In this document: positions 24,960 through 34,922 of the stretch, one piece after another
Numbering within the stretch: position 1 is the stretch's first letter
How the letters are laid out: the number at the start of each line of letters is the position of its first letter
Origin: JAWKNZ01 sp041391425
GTDB taxonomy: Bacteria > Bdellovibrionota_B > Oligoflexia > Oligoflexales > JAWKNZ01
Length of the DNA stretch: 64,000 nt
Reading direction: 5' to 3'
Assembly: GCA_041391425.1 (NCBI GenBank)
Contig: JAWKNZ010000015.1
Location: forward strand, 13,221 to 77,220
Program-made: the position numbers and the translations under genes
Notes under the pieces: generated by a model
What the model was told of the DNA's origin: nothing
What the model saw: only the letters and a program-made list of their open reading frames with translations
The model's database searches: none

Positions 24960-26528
24960 TTAGTTAATCAAGCTTGGATTTTTAAGGATTAAAACTCCAG
25001 CCATAACCTTGGCAAGATAATTGGTATTATTTTCATACCCGGATTCAATCAATACCCATGGATCTCTGCTACCAGTTTCATTATTCTTTGCTGGACTCGC
25101 TTACCTCCTGCATTGTAACCGAAAAGTGCTAAACGCCAATCGCCGAAACGATCATGTTGATTATTAGGCGCAGCATGGCATCAGTTTCTTTTTCGATATC
25201 TAACCGTTCGTCAGTTACTTTGTCGACTTTGAGGCCATACCTCCTTGCTGTGCTGGGTATAAATTGCCATAGGCCTGCAGCTCTTACCGGATTTAGATGT
25301 TCCTGGTAAATTACAGAAATCCAGACTCTATTAATGCAATTGCTTGTAGCTCCTCTGGTGCATCATGGCGAGCAAAGATTCGATTCATCATATCGAGGTA
25401 TTGGGTTCTTCGTCCTATTGCTCCTTTAATAAACTCTCTCCCCCTGGGGGTGCCTACATAATAATTGAGTTGGCCTAAGACGGCCTCGTTGACCTCAATC
25501 GGAAATTTGCTTTCTTTAAAAGACTTGGCCAACTCATGGGCTTCTACTAACGTGACTTTTCTATCATAGACAACTCCACTTGTTGCTAAGGCTACTGATG
25601 CAATTATGGTGGTCGTTAAAGAGCCCATTATGACAAATTTTTTAAACTTATTTTTCACATCGTACCGACTCATCATTTCTACTCTCCATTTAAGTTGTTG
25701 CGCTGAACTTCCCATTGACATACCTGTGGTACCAACAAGTCTCCTTTGAGAGTTCAGTGCATTTTCAGCTACTGTCAATAAACAGTAGCAATATTGATGT
25801 GTGTTGACTCCCTTGCGGCCGATAAGGGCTTCATCACACGCTAACTCTTGAACTTCTGAAATTCGACTATGAGCTAGGTGCACAAGTGGATTCCAGAAGA
25901 ATAGAGACTTGATAAAATAGGCAATATGAGACCAGATGGTATCGCCTTGCCTATGGTGTTGAAGTTCGTGTTTGATTGCCAGTTGTAAATGGCTTAGATT
26001 GCTTATGAGAGATTCGGGTACAACAACGTAAGCTTTCCTAAAAGTGCGATAGGCAAAAGGAACATCTGAAGATCCACTGATAAGGACTTTGACTTTACCG
26101 ATTGATCGCAATTCTATAGATGAATTCAATATACGATAGATCTTTCGGGCATTAGCAAGGTATCTGCTAAAATACCACAAAAATATAAGACAAAGGGCTA
26201 TTATACCAATTGCCTTATATGGAATGGTATCCTGTGATACAGGCATAACTTTGTTTTTGTAATGAGTCACCTTAGGGTGTGATTTAAGTATCTGCTGAGG
26301 GCTATCAAAAGTTTGAGCGGAAACTACGGTAAAACTATGATCGGGGGCTGCTAGATACACCAACGGCGATAATGCTGTCATTAGGGCTACAAAATTGCAA
26401 AACCGATGAATCAATATGGGCTGGATAGATATACGGGATATGATAGACCGTGAAGTGCCAATCAAGATAATGATAGCGGCCGTGCTTATAATGATCGCTA
26501 AAAATATATAAGCAGTATCAAAACTCAT
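24960..26528 (-). pseudogene. BlaR1/MecR1-like M56 peptidase fused to a frameshifted lytic transglycosylase domain
   Basis: The intact 405-codon part (25311-26528) has N-terminal membrane segments and the M56 zinc site HELQHHRQGD (HExxH) followed by ELACDE, as in BlaR1/MecR1. Beyond a further membrane segment it continues into a transglycosylase SLT domain: ALIESGF with the catalytic Glu, then in shifted frames NPVRAAGLWQFIPSTARRYG, HDRFGDWRLALFGYNAGGKR and YLAKVMAGVLILKNP. Three shifts break it, with net frame kept; the final stop is at 24960. BlaR1 normally ends in a penicillin-sensor domain; here a peptidoglycan-cleaving domain stands in that place. It overlaps blaI by 4 bp. Confidence 0.75.
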
Positions 26529-26923
26529 GGATCTAACCTCTCTAAGAGAATTTTTTTAATCTCTACCAGGTCAGATTTCGATAGATCCATTGTATCTACT
26601 AAGGTTCTGATTAGTGATGATGGAGTGTCTGAAAAAACATTTTTGAGTAGATGCCCAAGACTTGCCTGTTCGTACTCCGACTTCATAATCTGTGGGGTGT
26701 AGATGTAGCTATTTCCATTACCTTTACGGCTAGTCACAATCTCTTTCTTTTCGAGAATCCTGATAATGGTGGAGACCGAAGTGTATGCAAGTTGGCGCTC
26801 ATTTGGCAAATGCTGTATGACTTCTTTTACAGTTGCTTCACCAAGGTTCCAGATGATCTGCATCAACTCTAATTCTGTTTCCGTGAGCAGTTTCTTCTCT
26901 TGTTCCTTTGAGGGTTTTTTCAT
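26525..26923 (-). CDS. blaI: BlaI/MecI-family repressor
   Basis: 132 aa. Residues ~10-75 are the winged helix typical of BlaI/MecI/CopY (ELELMQIIWNLGEATVKEV, LAYTSVSTIIRILEKKEIV); the rest is the dimerisation helix with the site where the partner peptidase cuts. In the known systems the M56 sensor peptidase inactivates BlaI upon cell-wall stress and frees the target genes. The gene overlaps the M56 gene by 4 bp. Two ACTAA-N4-TTAGT dyads directly upstream make autorepression likely. Confidence 0.9.
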   Translation of the reverse strand: MKKPSKEQEKKLLTETELELMQIIWNLGEATVKEVIQHLPNERQLAYTSVSTIIRILEKKEIVTSRKGNGNSYIYTPQIMKSEYEQASLGHLLKNVFSDTPSSLIRTLVDTMDLSKSDLVEIKKILLERLDP

Positions 26924-26949
26924 TGAAGACTCCTTTTAATTCTAAGATA

Positions 26950-26985
26950 ACTAAAAGCTTAGTAGAAGTCAACTAAGATTTTAGT
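26950..26985. promoter_or_regulatory. paired BlaI operator dyads
   Basis: ACTAA-AAGC-TTAGT (26950-26963) and ACTAA-GATT-TTAGT (26972-26985) share half sites and spacing, with centres 22 bp apart, about two helical turns. They lie 27-62 bp upstream of the BlaI start and fit dimer binding by this repressor family. Confidence 0.75.
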
Positions 26986-27154
26986 TATATTAGAATCATT
27001 GTCATTCATGATCTATACAGCTTAGTTTGAGTATTCTTGATGGATTAATTTGATATCTTCTGATTGGACATAGCGGTAGCGAGTTTGTTCTAATTGGTAA
27101 TGCTAGTTGTCGGGATACCTAAATTTATTCTACGGAAAATTTCGATATGAATTA

Positions 27155-28318
27155 TTATTCCTTCGTTGGTAAGCCCAAAATAAAGCTTTCAAGTTGATTG
27201 AGATGGCCATCGAAAACAAGGCCCTTTGCAAACTCTTTTGATTGAATAGTAGATCCTCCTTTAGATTGACCATTGGCATCTGCGATCACAATTTGGCCAC
27301 CACCTTCCTCAATGTAAACATCATAGTTTGATGCCTCGTTGTTTATAATGCTCATCTTGAATAAAAATCCATCAACAGGTCTAGCATCATTAATACAGAC
27401 AATATTTTTGTTTTCTCTAAAACATTCAATGAATGCATATAGCTGCTGCTTTGAGTCAATTATTTTTGAATCTTGCAATCGTCTTGTTCTAGAGTAAATA
27501 TCATAAAGTCCCTTCTCTTTATCCACTTGAATTAAAGTCATTTTAATATAATCGTCGTTGCTATCTAAATCAGAAGTCGATGTAAAAGAAATAGAGCTAT
27601 CTAAAGGCTGATCGTCAAAAAAGATTACATGGGATAAACTAGTAACTCTACCATCATCTAAAGTATATTCCATGTCAATTAGAAGAGAGCTTGGGTCAGC
27701 CGACTTATGATAAAATTCGTTGGCATCCAAACCATTTCGCTCTTTTTCATATAATTTAACCATGTCTTCTTCTGTCTGGTGGAGATATGATCGATCTTTA
27801 TTATTGTCAAAGCAAGTAGGGCAAATATTTTTATCGAACCACTGTTCGAATGTTTTTTCGTCAGGTATAGGGGCAGGGCTAGTGCTATTAGCATATGCAA
27901 TGATCTTAAAATCTTTCTTATAAGGTATTTCTACTTTTTCACCTTCTTCTAAAATATGAGCCTCAATCGTATCACACCCCTCATCGATAGGTCGATAAAC
28001 TGGTCTTACGTACTCCCCATCTAGATAATAATTTCCAAAACCTAACCTAGAATTGCCGTTATCGCCGCCATCCAATTCATTTATTTTCCAGCCACGTGCA
28101 GGTCCGTCAGTGACATCATAATAAACTGAAACAAAAAAGGGGTTGCAGCTATGCATCGTTATTCTCTTATTAGCTTGAAGAAAAATGTTCTTTTCACTAT
28201 CAATGATAAACTTGATGCTTTCTTTTTCTTCATCGTTCTTATTTTTTTTGTTTAGCAACTCTCCACAACTTATATTTACGGAAATCAGAAAAATCAATGC
28301 TACAAAGTACTTCATCAT
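27155..28318 (-). CDS. lipoprotein of unknown function
   Basis: 387 aa from the ATG at 28318, eight bases after AGGAGG; the TTG six bases earlier is less likely. Lipobox NISCGEL, then an acidic/Lys-rich linker. Two CxxC-like pairs (NICPTCFD and isolated Cys later) are present. The body is beta-rich and acidic. No domain recognised; this style of ~390-aa secreted lipoprotein is common in Bdellovibrionota. Confidence 0.55.
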   Translation of the reverse strand: MMKYFVALIFLISVNISCGELLNKKNKNDEEKESIKFIIDSEKNIFLQANKRITMHSCNPFFVSVYYDVTDGPARGWKINELDGGDNGNSRLGFGNYYLDGEYVRPVYRPIDEGCDTIEAHILEEGEKVEIPYKKDFKIIAYANSTSPAPIPDEKTFEQWFDKNICPTCFDNNKDRSYLHQTEEDMVKLYEKERNGLDANEFYHKSADPSSLLIDMEYTLDDGRVTSLSHVIFFDDQPLDSSISFTSTSDLDSNDDYIKMTLIQVDKEKGLYDIYSRTRRLQDSKIIDSKQQLYAFIECFRENKNIVCINDARPVDGFLFKMSIINNEASNYDVYIEEGGGQIVIADANGQSKGGSTIQSKEFAKGLVFDGHLNQLESFILGLPTKE

Positions 28319-28324
28319 AACCAA

Positions 28325-29290
28325 CGCCTCCTAAACCAAATATTTTCTAATAAAGGGGATATTTCTTTATCGGCTTAAAGTGAATTTTTTAGCCATGACT
28401 TAATCAAAAAAACGTATTCAAATGTATTCAAAGTTAACGAATCCAAAATTTAGGGCGTGGCATTCAATGAATTTAATACATTGATATTAATAGATTATTT
28501 TCTGTCATTATACGCTATCAATTATTCAATTTGCTGCAAACTTTATTGATATGAAGGATGATTGTCTGTTAATAGTTAGTATTATACTTAAGGTGTTTCT
28601 GAAAAGATTTTTTCAGAAAAATCAATGATACCAACAAATCTTAAGTTCTTTTTCAAGATGTGCTCTTTACTTTTTAACAACTAAGCGTTCTCTAAAATCC
28701 AATTTTTCATCAATTCTTTAATTTTAGTCTGATAAGGAATATTTTCTTGATCTGCCTTAAATCTAAAAGCCTCCAAAAGAACAATCGGTATCTTAATGCA
28801 TATTTTATTATGTAGCCAGGTCGGTAGGAATTGAGTCAAACTAGTTAGTTTAGAACAGGTTATTAATTATCGCTAATATTCCACTAGAAAATTTGCTGGT
28901 TAACAATATTTATGTATATCCATAATATTTCCAAAGGCATTTGAATGATAGTCAAAGTATTATAGGACGCTCTTACACTTATTTATTATTTACATTCACA
29001 ATACATGAGAAAAATACATGCAATAGTTTTCAGATTTTATATCATGAACCTTGGTTTAGGAATAGTTATATGATTACACCAACTTTCTACGTAGAGTTGA
29101 ATCATATTTTTAGTAACCGCAAATTCAAATCAGAATATAAGCGCACTTTCCTCCAAATTGATTCCGCACTTTCAGCAGAATACGCAGACAGTTTCAAAGA
29201 TTTCATCCTTCTGCGCTAATAGCACTAAATAGGCTATTTAGATTGCTGAGATTTAAAATACATGCTGAATCGTTTGTAGATTTAGAAGTG
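28325..29290. other. AT-rich intergenic region, mostly featureless
   Basis: About 960 bp. Apart from the antitoxin-like remnant at 28682-28850 I see no gene. A 92-codon frame at 28941-29219 has no ribosome site and no family pattern; its last 80 bp contain short inverted-repeat-like pieces that may be the end of an old insertion sequence. Confidence 0.35.
28682..28850 (-). pseudogene. remnant of a ribbon-helix-helix (CopG/BrnA-like) antitoxin
   Basis: The minus strand reads NKICIKIPIVLLEAFRFKAD followed by QENIPYQTKIKELMKNW and a stop at 28682. This is the beta-strand/helix/turn (G)IPYQTxI signature of CopG-type antitoxins. The frame upstream is open but has no start or ribosome site, and no toxin gene adjoins. 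Probably a dead antitoxin gene. Confidence 0.5.
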
Positions 29291-31717
29291 TTACTTGGAA
29301 TGGTTAGCCTCTTTTTCCAAATTTTTCACCAAGATTGTAGTTTTAATGAGTGTATCGGGACTGAGTGATATGCTATTAATGCTCTCTTTCACTAAAAATG
29401 CAGCAAATTCGGGATAGTCACTTGGAGCTTGTCCGCAAATTCCAATCTTCGTTCTTGCGTTACGCGCCTTTTGGATAACATCTGCAATTGTGCGGAGTAC
29501 TGCTTCATTTCTTTCATCAAAGATATCAGACAAAAGCTCAGAGTCTCGATCGACACCCAGAGTCAATTGGGTAAGGTCGTTAGAACCGATGGAAAACCCA
29601 TCAAAGATTTCGGAGAACTTATCCGCAAGAATGACATTACTTGGAATTTCGCACATAACGTAGATTTCAAGGTTGTTTTCCCCACGGGTCAAGCCATATT
29701 TTTCCATTTCCCACAGTACTTTTTTCCCTTCTTCGACAGTTCGGCAAAATGGGATCATGATTTTTACATTGGTTAGACCCATATCGTCTCTTACATGTTT
29801 TAATGCTTTGCATTCCAAAGAAAAGCCATCTCGATATCTGTCGTTGTAGTATCTGGATGCACCGCGAAAACCAATCATGGGGTTTTCTTCATGGGGTTCG
29901 AATTGTCTGCCTCCGATAAGGTTTGCGTACTCATTTGTTTTAAAATCGCTTAGCCGAACGATGACATCTTTCGGGTAAAATGCTGCACCGAGCATGGCAA
30001 TACCTTGGGCTAGTTTTTCAATAAAATAATCTGGTTTTGAAGAATAGCCGAGCGTCAATTTTTCAATTTCATCTTTTTCTTTTTGATCTTCTATTGCATT
30101 AAATCTTAAAAGAGCCATAGGATGAATTTTGATATAGTGGTTGATGATGAATTCAGTTCTTGCAAGACCGACGCCGTCGTTTGGCATCATCGATAGCCGA
30201 AAGGCTTCCTCAGGGTTTGCAAGGTTCATCATGATTTGCGTTTTTGGGCGATCTTTAAGTGCATCGGCATCAATCGTTTCTTTTTCAAAATCTAGCAGAC
30301 CTTGGTAAACTCGGCCGATTTCACCTTCAGCACAAGAAACTGTTACTTCATCACCATCTTTGAGCGCTTGGGTGCCGTCTATAGTGCCTACAATGGCAGG
30401 AAGACCAAGCTCTCTGCTTACAATGGCGGCGTGGCAAGTGCGCCCACCCCGGTTTGTGACAATAGCGGAAGCTCGCTTCATCGAAGGCTCCCAATCGGGG
30501 TCTGTTTTATCGGTCACAAGCACTTCACCATCATTTAGATTTGCAAGGTTGGTGGCGTCTTTTATAATGCGAACTTTTCCAGAACTTATCTTTTCTCCAA
30601 TACTACGTCCGCTCGTGAGAACCTTTCCTTTTTGTTTGATGTGGTAAAGTTCGAGAGTGGCTGCCTTTCTTTGCGAGACTACGGTTTCTGGCCTTGCTTG
30701 AAGGATGTATAATTCACCCGTTAGCCCATCTTTTGCCCACTCCATATCCATTGGAGTGTAGTTGCTATTTACCTTAGAATAGTGGTCTTCTATGTCACAC
30801 GCCCATCTTGCAAGTTTCAGGATTTCATCATCTGTTATGGAGAAACGCTTTCGATCCGAAGCAGCAACGGGAATATTTTTGACCATCTTGCTACCACCGA
30901 TATCGTAGATTAATTTGTACTCCTTAGTTCCGGCGTGCTTTTGAAGGATGGGGCGCTTACCGTTTCTTAGTGTGGGTTTAAAAACATAAAATTCATCTGG
31001 GTTCACAGATCCCTGGACAATGTTTTCGCCAAGTCCATACGATGCATTAATCAAGACGGCATTTTTAAAACCCGTTTCCGTATCAATGGAAAACATCACT
31101 CCCGATGATGCTAGATCAGAACGCACCATTCGTTGCACACAAATAGACAGGGCTACTGAAAAGTGGTCAAAATTCCTGTGTTCACGATATGAGATAGCCC
31201 TATCGGTAAATAATGATGCAAAGCATTGTTTACAGGTCGATAAAAGAATTTTTTCAGTGCGAACATTAAGATATGTTTCTTGTTGACCAGTAAAACTAGC
31301 ATCAGGTAAATCTTCTGCTGTAGCACTACTTCGAACTGCTACACTAATGTCTCCATTATGATTTTCAGCGCACAACACTTTATAGGCTTCATTAATTTGA
31401 TATTCTAAACTTTTAGGAATGCTGGCATCTAGAATAGCCTGTCTGATGGACTTGCCAACTTTTTGGAGCTCAATAGCTTGGGAAAGATCCGCGTCATCCA
31501 GGGTGCTTTTGATTTGATCAAGAATATTATTTTCTTTAAGAAATAGCCAATAGGCAGATGCGGTAATGCCAAATCCATTGGGAATACTGATGCCTTTTGC
31601 TTTCAGGTTTTGATACATCTCTCCAAGCGAAGCAGTCTTGCCTCCTACCGTCGGGATATCCTTGATCGTTATCTCATCAAACCATCTAATGTATTTTTGC
31701 CGGCCTTTGGTAAGCAT
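29291..31717 (-). CDS. ppsA: phosphoenolpyruvate synthase
   Basis: 808 aa from the ATG at 31717; the sigma-54 promoter at 31770-31784 falls inside any longer frame, so the short start is right, and a GGAG lies in front. It converts pyruvate and ATP to phosphoenolpyruvate, AMP and phosphate. Domains: N-terminal ATP-grasp nucleotide-binding part, central phosphohistidine domain (GGRTCHAAIVSRELGLPAIVG, His accepts phosphate), and a C-terminal PEP-binding barrel with SNDLTQLTLGVDRDS and GICGQAPSD (catalytic Cys). It stands alone on the minus strand opposite the synthetase/pdh operon. A remnant of a paralogue is at 7150-7480. Confidence 0.93.
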   Translation of the reverse strand: MLTKGRQKYIRWFDEITIKDIPTVGGKTASLGEMYQNLKAKGISIPNGFGITASAYWLFLKENNILDQIKSTLDDADLSQAIELQKVGKSIRQAILDASIPKSLEYQINEAYKVLCAENHNGDISVAVRSSATAEDLPDASFTGQQETYLNVRTEKILLSTCKQCFASLFTDRAISYREHRNFDHFSVALSICVQRMVRSDLASSGVMFSIDTETGFKNAVLINASYGLGENIVQGSVNPDEFYVFKPTLRNGKRPILQKHAGTKEYKLIYDIGGSKMVKNIPVAASDRKRFSITDDEILKLARWACDIEDHYSKVNSNYTPMDMEWAKDGLTGELYILQARPETVVSQRKAATLELYHIKQKGKVLTSGRSIGEKISSGKVRIIKDATNLANLNDGEVLVTDKTDPDWEPSMKRASAIVTNRGGRTCHAAIVSRELGLPAIVGTIDGTQALKDGDEVTVSCAEGEIGRVYQGLLDFEKETIDADALKDRPKTQIMMNLANPEEAFRLSMMPNDGVGLARTEFIINHYIKIHPMALLRFNAIEDQKEKDEIEKLTLGYSSKPDYFIEKLAQGIAMLGAAFYPKDVIVRLSDFKTNEYANLIGGRQFEPHEENPMIGFRGASRYYNDRYRDGFSLECKALKHVRDDMGLTNVKIMIPFCRTVEEGKKVLWEMEKYGLTRGENNLEIYVMCEIPSNVILADKFSEIFDGFSIGSNDLTQLTLGVDRDSELLSDIFDERNEAVLRTIADVIQKARNARTKIGICGQAPSDYPEFAAFLVKESINSISLSPDTLIKTTILVKNLEKEANHSK

Positions 31718-31769
31718 AGTCGCTCCATGACATTCTAAAAAAAAGTCGCAATAAACCAAAGATCCGAAA

Positions 31770-31784
31770 GCAAATGCCATGCCA
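31770..31784 (-). promoter_or_regulatory. sigma-54-type promoter of ppsA
   Basis: Minus strand TGGCATGGCATTTGC with GG-N10-GC; 53 bp upstream of the ATG. Confidence 0.7.
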
Positions 31785-31887
31785 CTATCAGTCGTATTTT
31801 AATGGATATGCTACTATTCGAAGAGTTTTTCTAGGCGTAAACAATTCATTTACATACTCAGATCATTTTTGTATGGAATACGTTAGC

Positions 31888-32070
31888 TAGGGCGTGTTGA
31901 CGTTTCATTTTCGTAGCGAGAGACAAATACTTTGAAAGTCGCAGCTAGGAAGGGTTTCAAAATTACCGGAGGTGTACTAGATGTACATTGAGGATAATTT
32001 TTGAAACCATGACAACGTTGTGACTCAAGGGTTTGGCTCGTAGTAGGAAATGAAACGTCAACACGCCCTA
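31888..32070. repeat. palindromic GTAC-core element, family B
   Basis: 183 bp bounded by 23-bp perfect inverted repeats beginning TAGGGCGTGTTGACGTTTCA. A second nested pair (GGTTTCAAAATTACC with GGATAATTTTTGAAACC) and a tip GTGTACTAGATGTACAT make it able to fold end to end. TA stands at both ends, as left by mariner/IS630-type transposition, so it may be a MITE. The core resembles family A elements. It lies between the divergent ppsA and synthetase promoters. Confidence 0.9.
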
Positions 32071-32112
32071 TAGTCTCAAATATAAATCTTTTTTCTGACA
32101 GACAAAAATCAA

Positions 32113-32127
32113 TGGCATGAACATTGC
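32113..32127 (+). promoter_or_regulatory. sigma-54-type promoter of the acetyl-CoA synthetase/pdh operon
   Basis: TGGCATGAACATTGC, GG-N10-GC. It overlaps the first ATG of the longest frame (32117), so the true start must be farther downstream. Confidence 0.7.
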
Positions 32128-32167
32128 TTACAAATCACCCGATGATTTTCAAACGCAGGGATTACCA

Positions 32168-33952
32168 ATGCCTTTGATTACAAAATCGGATGCTCAAAAA
32201 TCAGTCTCAAACATGCGTGACTATGAAGCAACTTATAAAGGCTTTACGTGGGAAGCTGCCAAAAGTGAATTTGTTCATATGCCATCAGGGGGAATGAATA
32301 TCGCCTATAGCGCCGTTGACGCTCAAGTTGAGAAATTTAGTCGGGGAAAGAAAACAGCCTTAAGGTGGTGTTCAAAATCTGGTGAGCAAAGTGACTTTAG
32401 CTATGCAAAGCTCTTTGAGCAAACTAACAGATTTGCGAATGGTCTTGCTAGACTGGGCATAGGCAAAGGGGATGGTTTTTTTGCTCTTATGCCGAGGCAA
32501 CCTGAGCTATATATTGGGATGTTAGGTGCTCTTAAGCGGCAGTGTGTATTTTCGCCATTATTCTCTGCATTTGGACCTGAGCCCATCAAAGCGCGTATGG
32601 ACTTGGGATGCTGCAAGGTACTTTTGACGACAGCTCATTTATACAAGCGCAAAATTGTAACGATAAAAGAGAGCCTCAAAGATTTGCGCTGCGTCATTAT
32701 CGCAGATGAGTTGGATCAAAGCTTAGTCGGAATACCGGGTGTTGTTAGCTTTCGTGATGTTATCGAACATTCTGATGCAGACTATATAACTAGATCAACA
32801 GACCCAGAAGATAATGCTCTACTTCACTTTACCAGTGGAACAACCGGATTACCTAAGGGTGCAATTCACGTTCACGGTGCTGTCCTGTCCCATTATGTGA
32901 CGGGTCGGTTTGCCTTAGATTTGAAAGAAGAGGACGTATTTTGGTGTACAGCAGATCCAGGTTGGGTAACCGGCACTTCTTATGGCATCATTTCGCCTTT
33001 GACCAATGGTGTGACTATGATTGTTGATGAAGGGGAATTTGATGCAGAGCGTTGGTATGAGATTCTTGACAAGCAAAAAGTTACTGTTTGGTATACGGCA
33101 CCAACTGCTATCCGGATGATGATGAAAATGGGCGAAGACCTCGTTAAGCAATTCGACACAAGCTCTTTAAAGTTAATCGCCAGTGTGGGAGAGCCGCTTA
33201 ATCCTGAGGCCATACGTTGGGGATTAAAAGCGTTTGGTTTGCCGATACATGATAATTGGTGGCAAACAGAAACTGGTGGCATCATGATTGCTAATTTTCC
33301 TTCTATGGATATTAAACCAGGGTCTATGGGAAAACCATTACCGGGTGTAACGGCTACCATTCTTAAGAACAAAAATGCTGACTACGTTGAGGCAGAAATT
33401 GATGAGGAAGGTGAGTTAGCGCTCAAAGTTCCTTGGCCTTCGATGTTTCGCGGCTACCTGGGGCAGGAGGAGCGCTACAAAAAATGTTTTACTTCTGGTG
33501 GTTGGTATCTAAGCGGTGACCTAGCTAGGAAAGATAGCGATAACTATTTTTGGTTTATTGGTAGAGCGGATGACGTCATTAAGTCAGCAGGTCATCTTAT
33601 TGGTCCTTTTGAGGTTGAAAGCGCACTAATTGAACACGAAGCCATCGCAGAAGCAGCTGTTATTGGTAAACCAGATCCGATGCTGATGGAAGTGGTGAAA
33701 GCCTACGTTACTTTGAACGATGGCTACTTGGACTCTGAGAATCTAAGGCGTGAAATTATGGGCTTTGCACGCAAAAAATTAGGTCCAGCCGTAGCACCAC
33801 GAGAGATTGAAGTTAAAGATTCACTACCAAGAACACGAAGCGGCAAAATTATGCGGCGACTTTTAAAAGCACGCGAGTTGGGACTACCTGAGGGCGATAT
33901 CTCGACACTTGAGATTGATCCTACGGTTGCCAAAGTTAAGAATTATGATTGA
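32168..33952 (+). CDS. acsA: acetyl-CoA synthetase-like AMP-forming ligase
   Basis: 594 aa if started at the ATG at 32168, which has CAGGGA upstream and lies 41 bp after the sigma-54 promoter. It is an ANL-superfamily enzyme: P-loop FTSGTTGLPKG, acetate-type pocket (TADPGWVTGTSYG), YLSGDLA and GRADDVIKSAG hinge, and the catalytic Lys in RSGKIMRR. It would activate acetate (or a short acid) to acyl-AMP and then acyl-CoA. Length and motifs fit AcsA (Bacillus type) better than long Acs. It overlaps pdhA by 8 bp and heads the synthetase-pdhABC-acp operon. Confidence 0.85.
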   Translation: MPLITKSDAQKSVSNMRDYEATYKGFTWEAAKSEFVHMPSGGMNIAYSAVDAQVEKFSRGKKTALRWCSKSGEQSDFSYAKLFEQTNRFANGLARLGIGKGDGFFALMPRQPELYIGMLGALKRQCVFSPLFSAFGPEPIKARMDLGCCKVLLTTAHLYKRKIVTIKESLKDLRCVIIADELDQSLVGIPGVVSFRDVIEHSDADYITRSTDPEDNALLHFTSGTTGLPKGAIHVHGAVLSHYVTGRFALDLKEEDVFWCTADPGWVTGTSYGIISPLTNGVTMIVDEGEFDAERWYEILDKQKVTVWYTAPTAIRMMMKMGEDLVKQFDTSSLKLIASVGEPLNPEAIRWGLKAFGLPIHDNWWQTETGGIMIANFPSMDIKPGSMGKPLPGVTATILKNKNADYVEAEIDEEGELALKVPWPSMFRGYLGQEERYKKCFTSGGWYLSGDLARKDSDNYFWFIGRADDVIKSAGHLIGPFEVESALIEHEAIAEAAVIGKPDPMLMEVVKAYVTLNDGYLDSENLRREIMGFARKKLGPAVAPREIEVKDSLPRTRSGKIMRRLLKARELGLPEGDISTLEIDPTVAKVKNYD

Positions 33953-34922
33953 AAAAGAGCAAAGTCATCATCATCTTTTAAAACAGATGCTTCGTATTCG
34001 AATGTTTGAGGAAGCATGCGCCGAACAGTATTCGGCCGGTAATATTCGTGGATTTTTACATCTTTATATTGGAGAGGAAGCGGTAGCCGTAGGTGCTATG
34101 GAACTTTTTTCGTTGGAAGATGCTGTATTTGCAACTTATAGAGAGCATGGTCACGCTTTAATGAGGGGAATTTCGGCAAGGTCTATTATGGCTGAAATGT
34201 TTGGCAAAGCTAGCGGCTGTTGTGGTGGTCGCGGTGGCTCCATGCACTTATTTGATAAAGAGACTTTGTTTCTTGGTGGTAGCGCTATCGTAGGTGGCGC
34301 GCTGCCCATCGCCACGGGACTGGCATTAGCAAATAAGTTGCAGAATCGAAATCGCCTTTCTGTTTGTTTTTTTGGGGAAGGCGCTATGGCCGAAGGCGAA
34401 TTTCATGAAGCTATGAACTTAGCTGCTTTATGGAAGTTACCAGTGCTTTTTATTTGTGAAAATAATCTTTATGCCATGGGAACAGCTTTAGAACGATCGG
34501 AGTCAGAAACCAATCTTGTAAGGAAAGTTGAGTCTTATCGGGTTCGCTGCGCAAGTGTGGATGGAATGGACGTCCTTGCGGTACGCGAAGCAGTGAAAAG
34601 AGCGATTCGGGACGTGAAAGAACTGGGAACTCCTTATTTTTTAGAATGCAAAACATACCGGTTTCGAGCTCATTCCATGTTTGATCCTGAACTTTATCGA
34701 GATAAAAGCGAAGTTGAGGAATGGAAAAAGAGAGATCCAATCGATTTGCTCTCAAATATATTGAGATCACAAAACTTACTTGACAATACTGAGATTGCAA
34801 CGATGAGATCCGTCGTCAAAGAAGAAATAGACGATGCTATTGCCTTTGCTGAGCGAGAACCCCTTGAAGACGTCGATAATTTGTATCGATTTGTCTATGC
34901 GGAAGAGTCTTTAGATGGCTGA
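33945..34922 (+). CDS. pdhA: pyruvate dehydrogenase E1 component, alpha subunit
   Basis: 325 aa from the ATG at 33945 (MIEKEQSHHH), 8 bp inside the ligase gene. The thiamine-diphosphate motif GEGAMAEGEFHEAMNLA...ENN (canonical GDG-N27-NN) and GCCGGRGGSMH are present. Together with PdhB it decarboxylates pyruvate (or a related 2-oxoacid) and passes the acetyl group to E2 lipoyl. It overlaps pdhB by 8 bp. Branched-chain or acetoin dehydrogenase E1 are alternatives, but the GRGGSMHLF pattern fits pyruvate/acetoin type. Confidence 0.9.
   Translation: MIEKEQSHHHLLKQMLRIRMFEEACAEQYSAGNIRGFLHLYIGEEAVAVGAMELFSLEDAVFATYREHGHALMRGISARSIMAEMFGKASGCCGGRGGSMHLFDKETLFLGGSAIVGGALPIATGLALANKLQNRNRLSVCFFGEGAMAEGEFHEAMNLAALWKLPVLFICENNLYAMGTALERSESETNLVRKVESYRVRCASVDGMDVLAVREAVKRAIRDVKELGTPYFLECKTYRFRAHSMFDPELYRDKSEVEEWKKRDPIDLLSNILRSQNLLDNTEIATMRSVVKEEIDDAIAFAEREPLEDVDNLYRFVYAEESLDG

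Noticed and set aside
28620..28850. Complete toxin-antitoxin module
   Set aside because: Only an antitoxin-like C-terminus without start was found and no toxin gene adjoins.
28941..29219. 92-codon frame
   Set aside because: No ribosome site, no family; possibly over old mobile-element debris, which I could not prove.
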